11,780 nt of DNA from Sulfurovum sp. (GTDB lineage Bacteria; Campylobacterota; Campylobacteria; Campylobacterales; Sulfurovaceae): NCBI GenBank assembly GCA_020726085.1, contig DYTG01000041.1:1813-13592 (forward strand), given 5' to 3'. A program made the translations under genes and the position numbers. Shown here piece after piece: positions 7,301-11,780 of the stretch. The notes beneath the pieces are model-generated. The model did not search any database and was not told the origin of the DNA. It saw only the letters and a program-made list of their open reading frames with translations. Numbering within the stretch: position 1 is the stretch's first letter; the number at the start of each line of letters is the position of its first letter.

Positions 7301-7345
7301 AAATAAAATTAAATACTACTTTGCATAATCCAAACAAGGGATACC

Positions 7346-8701
7346 ATGAAACCAAAAACTTTTAGGATTATTTTTTTATCCAATATGCTCATAGAGAAAA
7401 GCAGCTATCTCTACCAGCAAGTTTTGATGACCAACATCATTCTCTATCTAGCAGGAAGTCTCTTTTTTGTCTTTTTTCTTGTTCATCTATTTGTGACTGG
7501 CAACTATATTCTGGGTATTGCTGAGGGAGTTTTTACGCTTCCTATCATCTATATTTGGTACGCATTACGTATCAAACACACCATTGATACCGCTTCAACC
7601 TTTGCGGTTTTAGCTATTATTTTTGCAACTATTGCCACTATTTTTGTCTCCAAAGCCCAATCGTTTTCGATTTTATGGTCTTTTGCACTCCCGTTTGCGA
7701 TTTTCTCACTCAAAGGCTATCAGGAAGGAATGAAGTTTTTGTTGATCTTTTACGCCATTGTTATGCCCTATATCTACACAACCGTAGGCGTTACGCTTTC
7801 AACTATTGAGTTTATGCGTTTTAGTGCGGTCAATGTTGTGGTGATTTCGATTGCTTTTTTCTTTGCGAAAATTGTACGAGAAGCCTATACGCTTTTGCAT
7901 GAAAATCACGAGAAACTTTCATACTCCAATGCCCAATTGCAATCTTCCATCCGTTACGCTACCAATATTCAAAAATCCTTTTTGGCTCCGTGGGAAGCGA
8001 TAGACAGAGCCCTTGAGGATAGTTTTCTCATTTGGCAACCCAAAGATATTGTAAGCGGTGACCTCTATCTCTATAGCAAAAGCGACAAAGGCATACTTAT
8101 TGGAGTAGCCGATTGTACAGGGCATGGGGTATCGGGAGGGTTTATCACGATGCTTGCGGGCAGTAGCTTTAAGCGTCTAAGCCATAGCGTCATTAGCGAC
8201 AATCCCGCTATGATACTGCATGAACTTAATATTGATATACGTTCGCAACTCAATCAAAACCACCACAATGCCCTTAGCGATGATGGTTTGGATATGGGAT
8301 TGTGTTATATTGATAATGCTAGAGAATATCTTACGTTTGCAGGGGCTAAGATCGATTTGGTTTATGTTGAAAATGGAGAGGTAGTAACTATCAAAAGCGA
8401 CAAACAAAGCTTAGGTTATAAGCGTTCTAAGATAGATTATCAATACACCAATCACACGCTAAGCCTAAAAAATCAGAGTTTTTATCTCTACTCCGATGGT
8501 ATCACCGATCAAATCGGAGGCAAAAATCAATTTTTGTACGGCAACAAACGCTTCAAAGAGTTTTTGTTCTCTATCCATCATCAACCCATGCAAAAACAAA
8601 AACGTCTCATTATCAACGAAATCAATCGCCACCAAGGCGAAGAGATACGTCGAGACGACATCACGCTGATAGGCTTTAGATTTGCAAATTCAAGCTATTG
8701 A
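7346..8701 (+). CDS. Membrane-bound SpoIIE/RsbU-type PP2C serine/threonine phosphatase
   Basis: The 451-residue protein has about six hydrophobic helices (roughly 28-49, 53-72, 84-101, 107-121, 128-147 and 160-175). A probable coiled-coil linker follows (177-212), then a SpoIIE/PP2C phosphatase domain from about 215 to the end. The metal-binding aspartates are in place: D239 in VSGDLY, D256 in ADCTGHG, D384 in YSDGITD and D438 in RRDDITL. Family members dephosphorylate anti-anti-sigma STAS proteins or related signalling proteins. No such target and no anti-sigma factor is in this window, so the output is unknown. The membrane part does not match a sensor domain I can name. AAGGG lies five bases before the ATG. 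The last 7 bp overlap the end of the convergent hybrid kinase gene. Confidence 0.92.
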   Translation: MKPKTFRIIFLSNMLIEKSSYLYQQVLMTNIILYLAGSLFFVFFLVHLFVTGNYILGIAEGVFTLPIIYIWYALRIKHTIDTASTFAVLAIIFATIATIFVSKAQSFSILWSFALPFAIFSLKGYQEGMKFLLIFYAIVMPYIYTTVGVTLSTIEFMRFSAVNVVVISIAFFFAKIVREAYTLLHENHEKLSYSNAQLQSSIRYATNIQKSFLAPWEAIDRALEDSFLIWQPKDIVSGDLYLYSKSDKGILIGVADCTGHGVSGGFITMLAGSSFKRLSHSVISDNPAMILHELNIDIRSQLNQNHHNALSDDGLDMGLCYIDNAREYLTFAGAKIDLVYVENGEVVTIKSDKQSLGYKRSKIDYQYTNHTLSLKNQSFYLYSDGITDQIGGKNQFLYGNKRFKEFLFSIHHQPMQKQKRLIINEINRHQGEEIRRDDITLIGFRFANSSY

Positions 8702-10713
8702 ACCACCGATTTGGCAAATGCCTCACGAATTTCGCTTTTGCCAAAGGGTTTGCTTACAATTAAATCATAAAGTCTCTTTTCGTCATTGCCAATAGAGGGA
8801 TCGCCTGTAATGGAAATGATTTTGAGAGGGCGAACCTGTTTGTATTTAGCTTCTTGTTTTTTGTATTGTTCAATGACTTCAATACCCGAAAGTAAGGGCA
8901 TATGCTTATCAATGAAAACCACATCAAAAGGTTTACTTGTCCTAAGTCCATCCAAAAGAGTATTGAGGGCATCTTGACCATCAAGAGCGTGTTCAATAGT
9001 ACAATACTCGTTCTCAAGGATGGCTTTGAGCAACATGACGTTGATTTTGTTGTCATCGGCGATAAATACACGCGGTTTGTGTTGTGAGGATACAGTTGAG
9101 TAGAGTACGTCTTCATAATAGGAGTTCTCGGAGATAACTTTAAGATCTTTGTATTTATGATTTTTACTAATCGAAAAGAGTTGCTCTTCTATGGCAATAA
9201 GCTTGATGTTTCGCTCTTTGCACTCTTTAACGATTGCCTCGCTTAGTTTGTGTTCAAAACAAAAAAGGTGAGTTGTGTTTTGAGCAATGCTATCGGATAT
9301 GGCGATGTTTTCATCGGCGACAGAGAGATCTTGAAGATATTTTCGCATATTGTTAGCATTGATACAGGTAAGGCGATCGGTTAGGATAGTAATAAATTTG
9401 GTTGGATCTTCAAAAGAGAGGTGTGCAGGAGACTCATCAATAATGTGGATAGGAAGGGTAAAATAGAAGTTACTTCCTTTATCTAACTCACTCTCTAGTT
9501 CTAGCTTACCGCCCAAATCTTGGATGTATGTAGCCGAGATTGCCAATCCCAATCCTGTGCCACCAAATTGAATAGAGGTATCGGCTTGGGCTTGTTTGAA
9601 GGCTTCAAATATCTTCTCTTGGTTCTCCTTGGCGATACCAATACCTGTATCTTTGATGCTAAATGCAAGTGATTTTTGAAGCGCATTGTACTCTATCCTA
9701 AACTCAATCACCTTATCTTTGGGCGTGAACTTGTAAGCGTTTCCTATGAGATTGATGAGTACTCGTTTGATTTTAAGCTCTTCGATTTCAATCTCTTTGG
9801 GGACAAGGGGATCGATGTAGATGAGGTAGTGAATTTCTTTTTTGAACATATTAGCCGTAAAGATATTGGCTACGTTTGAAAAAAACTTAATCGTATTGAC
9901 AACGGTTGGTTCAGAGGCAGAGGACTCTTTTTCGTATTTGATACGCTCCAAAATCGAATCGATGAGGGTATTGATAAATTGTGCTGACTCTTTGGCATTG
10001 GCGATGAAGCTTAGGAGTCGCTCGTCTTTAATCTGCTCCTCCATCAAATCCAAAAATCCATAGAGAGAGTTGGCAGGAGTGCGAATATCGTGGACGGTAT
10101 TGGAGAGAAAGAGCATGGTGGAGTTGATCTCTTCGTTGTCGTTGATGCCACTCTTTGCTGCTTGTGTAATCTTGTTTTGAACCTCTTGCTTGTCGACATC
10201 CATGCTTTGTGTTTTGTTGTCCCCTTGCATGATGTTGATGATTTTGATAAGAAATCCTTCGATGGATTTGATCATATCAAGTTGGATTTTGGTGTAGTTT
10301 CGATTAAAGAGGATGGAACGCGAAACCCGTGCCAAGCCGTAGATTTTTTCTTCTTGAATGAGCGGGACGATAATTTGCCCTTTGATACGCATATTGTTTG
10401 GATTATCAATGGAGGCTTCGTAGTGCTTTTCGCTTGTGACGTGATTGAAAATGGCACTTTTTTTGGTGTTGAACGTGTATCCCGCTAGTCCAATATCGGA
10501 ACCAACGATAGAAAATTTTTGTGTTTTTCTCTCATTGTCGTTGAATAAAATCATCTTCTCTTTGTCAAAAATCAATAATGCAGCCTGTTCGGAGTCAGTA
10601 AAATCCATCAAAAGCTTCTCTATGAGTTGATTAATCTCTGCGTTATCCTTTGCTTTTGTAACATGGTTCATTGCCTGAGTGAGTGTATCAATAAAATTGG
10701 GTGTATTTTGCAT
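8695..10713 (-). CDS. GAF-domain hybrid histidine kinase with a degenerate and an intact receiver
   Basis: This soluble 672-residue protein has five parts: a GAF-like sensor (about 10-165); a HisKA dimerisation domain with phosphoacceptor H208 in VHDIRTPANSLYGF; a HATPase domain with N321/N325 (NLIGNAYKF), D355 (DTGIGI) and the G2 box GGTGLGL at 384-390; a receiver-like segment (about 436-525); and a C-terminal receiver (about 547-672). The C-terminal receiver has D553-D554, phosphoacceptor D602 in FIDKHMP, T636 and K655. The first receiver-like segment reads THLFCFEHKL where the phosphoacceptor strand should end in Asp, so it is probably a pseudo-receiver. There is no transmembrane helix or signal peptide, so the GAF domain should sense something in the cytoplasm. 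AGGA lies seven bases before the ATG, and an extended -10 lies upstream. No separate response regulator with a DNA-binding domain is nearby. Confidence 0.94.
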   Translation of the reverse strand: MQNTPNFIDTLTQAMNHVTKAKDNAEINQLIEKLLMDFTDSEQAALLIFDKEKMILFNDNERKTQKFSIVGSDIGLAGYTFNTKKSAIFNHVTSEKHYEASIDNPNNMRIKGQIIVPLIQEEKIYGLARVSRSILFNRNYTKIQLDMIKSIEGFLIKIINIMQGDNKTQSMDVDKQEVQNKITQAAKSGINDNEEINSTMLFLSNTVHDIRTPANSLYGFLDLMEEQIKDERLLSFIANAKESAQFINTLIDSILERIKYEKESSASEPTVVNTIKFFSNVANIFTANMFKKEIHYLIYIDPLVPKEIEIEELKIKRVLINLIGNAYKFTPKDKVIEFRIEYNALQKSLAFSIKDTGIGIAKENQEKIFEAFKQAQADTSIQFGGTGLGLAISATYIQDLGGKLELESELDKGSNFYFTLPIHIIDESPAHLSFEDPTKFITILTDRLTCINANNMRKYLQDLSVADENIAISDSIAQNTTHLFCFEHKLSEAIVKECKERNIKLIAIEEQLFSISKNHKYKDLKVISENSYYEDVLYSTVSSQHKPRVFIADDNKINVMLLKAILENEYCTIEHALDGQDALNTLLDGLRTSKPFDVVFIDKHMPLLSGIEVIEQYKKQEAKYKQVRPLKIISITGDPSIGNDEKRLYDLIVSKPFGKSEIREAFAKSVVQ

Positions 10714-10745
10714 CTTTATTCCTATATAATTAAGATAATTCTTGG

Positions 10746-10754
10746 ATTATAGCA
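10746..10754 (-). promoter_or_regulatory. Extended -10 promoter (TGCTATAAT) of the hybrid kinase gene
   Basis: The minus strand carries TGC followed directly by TATAAT, a perfect extended -10 element, 32 bases upstream of the ATG at 10713. The position expected for a -35 box has no good match, which is normal for extended -10 promoters. A run of T residues precedes it. Confidence 0.68.
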
Positions 10755-10786
10755 AAAAATATCTTAGTTCCCTAACGATACTTTAA

Positions 10787-10806
10787 GTAAAATGATGTAA
10801 AATAAT
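10787..10806 (+). repeat. Tandem 10-bp repeat upstream of the PAS gene
   Basis: GTAAAATGAT at 10787-10796 is followed immediately by GTAAAATAAT at 10797-10806, with nine of ten positions identical. The second copy contains TAAAAT at 10798-10803, the best -10 candidate for the PAS-Roadblock pair. A head-to-tail repeat of one helical turn could bind a regulator twice on the same face, or be chance in A+T-rich DNA. Confidence 0.4.
10798..10803 (+). promoter_or_regulatory. Possible -10 box (TAAAAT) of the PAS-Roadblock operon
   Basis: TAAAAT lies 31 bases before the ATG at 10835 and is the best match to a -10 hexamer in the divergent spacer on this strand. No clear -35 is seen at the expected distance. 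The ribosome binding site below it, AAGGAG at 10823-10828, is near perfect and six bases from the ATG, so strong translation is expected. Confidence 0.35.
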
Positions 10807-10834
10807 AACCCTAAGCATAAAAAAGGAGTAACAG

Positions 10835-11350
10835 ATGGGAGTTGTGCCTACTGATGTAGAAAAAGAGATGAGAGATATTGATATTATCGTCTCAAAAGGC
10901 AATGAAGCGGGTGATATTACTTACGCAAATCCGATTTTTTTTAATATAGCAGGTTATACACAAGGTGAGCTCATAGATAAGCCTCACTCTATTATCCGTC
11001 ATCCTGATATGCCCAAAAGTGTCTTTAAGCTCTTGTGGGTTCATCTCAAAGGTGGTATGGATACCAATGTATTTGTCAAAAATCTCTGCAAAGATGGTTC
11101 ATTTTATTGGGTATTGGCACAAGTAAGAGTAGCAAGCAATCCTGATGGGTCGTTGAGAAACTACACCTCAACACGCAAAAGAATGAACACTTCCGCAAGG
11201 GGTATCATTGAACCGCTCTACAAAAATATGATAGAAGCAGAGGAGAGTGGCGACGTGGAGGCTTCCCAAAAAGTTTTAGAAGATTTCTTAGCATCGCAAG
11301 GTGGAAGCATTGATACATTCAACGATGTTATGTTAAGAATTCAAGGTTAA
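10835..11350 (+). CDS. Stand-alone Aer/CetB-like PAS protein, probably FAD-binding
   Basis: The 171-residue cytoplasmic protein is mostly one PAS domain (about 15-120). It has the hallmarks of the E. coli aerotaxis sensor Aer: ANPIFFNIAGY at 31-41 and IIRHPDMP at 53-60. Its R55, H56 and D58 correspond to the Aer residues needed to hold FAD, and KDGSFYWV at 86-93 is also shared. There is no HAMP, membrane anchor or chemoreceptor signalling domain. In Campylobacter this layout is that of CetB, which works with the separate receptor CetA in energy taxis. CetA is not adjacent here; a Roadblock-like gene follows instead. Residues 121-171 are an acidic helical tail that may dock a partner. The strong AAGGAG site six bases before the ATG fixes the start. 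A redox or energy-sensing role is inferred from the motif. Confidence 0.87.
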   Translation: MGVVPTDVEKEMRDIDIIVSKGNEAGDITYANPIFFNIAGYTQGELIDKPHSIIRHPDMPKSVFKLLWVHLKGGMDTNVFVKNLCKDGSFYWVLAQVRVASNPDGSLRNYTSTRKRMNTSARGIIEPLYKNMIEAEESGDVEASQKVLEDFLASQGGSIDTFNDVMLRIQG

Positions 11351-11360
11351 GGATTAAACA

Positions 11361-11750
11361 ATGATAAATTTTGAAATTTCAATGAAAAAATTACGAACGG
11401 TTAGCGGTTATTTAGGTTCAGCTGTACTCAACTTCGCAGGTGAAACGCTCTATATGGACAATGAAAATACAGGTGTCGATATTGCCTATTCGGCAAGTAT
11501 CTTCAACGATGCTTTTAAAATGATGTCGGAATCATCGCTTGACGTTGGTTTTTCGGATGCCTCATTTGTCGAGACCAAAACGATGGACGGTCACGTCTTT
11601 TTGATCAACAGTGCAGGAGACCAATCGGGTGATAACTTCGCAAAAATCAACGTTTTTGCTATCTTTAGAGACGATGGAAATGTGGCTTTGGCAAAGATGA
11701 TTATAGGAAAAACCTCACAAGCCATCTCAAAAGAGATGAGAGATCTTTAA
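11361..11750 (+). CDS. Small Roadblock/LC7-like protein paired with the PAS protein
   Basis: The 129-residue protein has no signal peptide or membrane helix. Its order of elements suggests a Roadblock/LC7 fold, the family of MglB-type regulators of small Ras-like GTPases: an N-terminal helix, then a strand LGSAVLNFAGETLYM (18-32), a helix IAYSASIFNDAFKMM (41-55), a strand pair ASFVETKTMDGHVFLINS (67-84), a strand INVFAIFR (96-103), and a C-terminal helix (107-127). The match is by pattern, not by a unique motif, so the family call is moderate. AAGGA overlaps the stop of the PAS gene seven bases before this ATG, so the two are almost certainly co-translated. No MglA-like GTPase is in the window. 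A likely terminator follows 12 bases after the stop, which makes this a two-gene operon. Confidence 0.6.
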   Translation: MINFEISMKKLRTVSGYLGSAVLNFAGETLYMDNENTGVDIAYSASIFNDAFKMMSESSLDVGFSDASFVETKTMDGHVFLINSAGDQSGDNFAKINVFAIFRDDGNVALAKMIIGKTSQAISKEMRDL

Positions 11751-11761
11751 GAGATATAGAC

Positions 11762-11780
11762 TCCCAATTTTATTTGGGGT
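11762..11780 (+). terminator. Probable intrinsic terminator after the PAS-Roadblock operon (cut by window edge)
   Basis: TCCCAA (11762-11767) can pair with TTGGGG (11774-11779) around a TTTTAT loop, giving a 6-bp stem that includes one G-T pair. It lies 12 bases after the Roadblock stop codon. The window ends here, so the following T run, needed to confirm a terminator, is not visible. Confidence 0.5.

Noticed and set aside
7321..7329. TTGCA as the -12 element of a sigma-54 promoter before the phosphatase gene
   Set aside because: There is no GG element at the -24 position; a sigma-70 TATAAT nearby explains the gene better.
10090..10488. Plus-strand 132-codon open frame antisense to the hybrid kinase
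   Set aside because: The hybrid kinase reads intact through this part (GAF end and H-box), and the plus-strand product is a low-complexity hydrophobic mirror without a start signal.
1..11780. Defence island, CRISPR, prophage or insertion sequence content
   Set aside because: Apart from the partial methyltransferase-like gene at the left edge, no transposase, integrase, direct-repeat array, target duplication or tRNA gene was seen; most of the genes are ordinary chromosomal functions.

Overview
The window reads as ordinary chromosome of a Campylobacterota (formerly Epsilonproteobacteria) bacterium, probably a free-living sulfur- or hydrogen-oxidising type (Sulfurimonas/Sulfuricurvum-like) rather than a host-adapted one. 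The evidence is the style of MraY and PBP1A, a NYN-LOTUS protein, a CetB-like PAS protein with the Aer FAD motif, promoters made of a strong TATAAT box with little visible -35, and A+T-rich spacers. The genus is an inference. No tRNA, rRNA, CRISPR array, insertion sequence or prophage gene was seen.

Layout. (1) Positions 1-527, minus strand: the first 175 codons of a probable N6-adenine DNA methyltransferase or restriction-modification enzyme, cut by the window edge, with its own promoter. (2) 590-2068 minus: gpmI, cofactor-independent phosphoglycerate mutase. (3) 2156-6125 plus: a cell-envelope block with mraY (lipid I synthesis), a class A penicillin-binding protein (PBP1A) and a NYN-LOTUS putative ribonuclease whose ribosome binding site overlaps the PBP stop codon. 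(4) 6173-7257 minus: a two-gene exported unit, with an unrecognised 119-residue secreted protein followed through a TAATG overlap by an M15 zinc peptidase. (5) 7346-11750: a signalling block. It holds a six-helix membrane SpoIIE/PP2C phosphatase (plus), a GAF hybrid histidine kinase with one degenerate and one intact receiver (minus, overlapping the phosphatase tail by 7 bp), and a tight plus-strand pair of a CetB-like PAS protein and a small Roadblock/LC7-like protein, ending in a likely terminator at the window edge.

How the genes work together. MraY makes the lipid-linked precursor that PBP1A polymerises and cross-links, and the M15 peptidase probably trims the same wall from the periplasm. 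The signalling block has no chemoreceptor, STAS protein, anti-sigma factor or stand-alone response regulator in view, so its outputs must lie elsewhere. The most unusual items are the PAS plus Roadblock pair, the unknown secreted partner of the M15 peptidase, the divergent promoter pair that forms a palindrome at 7286-7300, and a CTACTTT(TT) motif shared by three intergenic regions.
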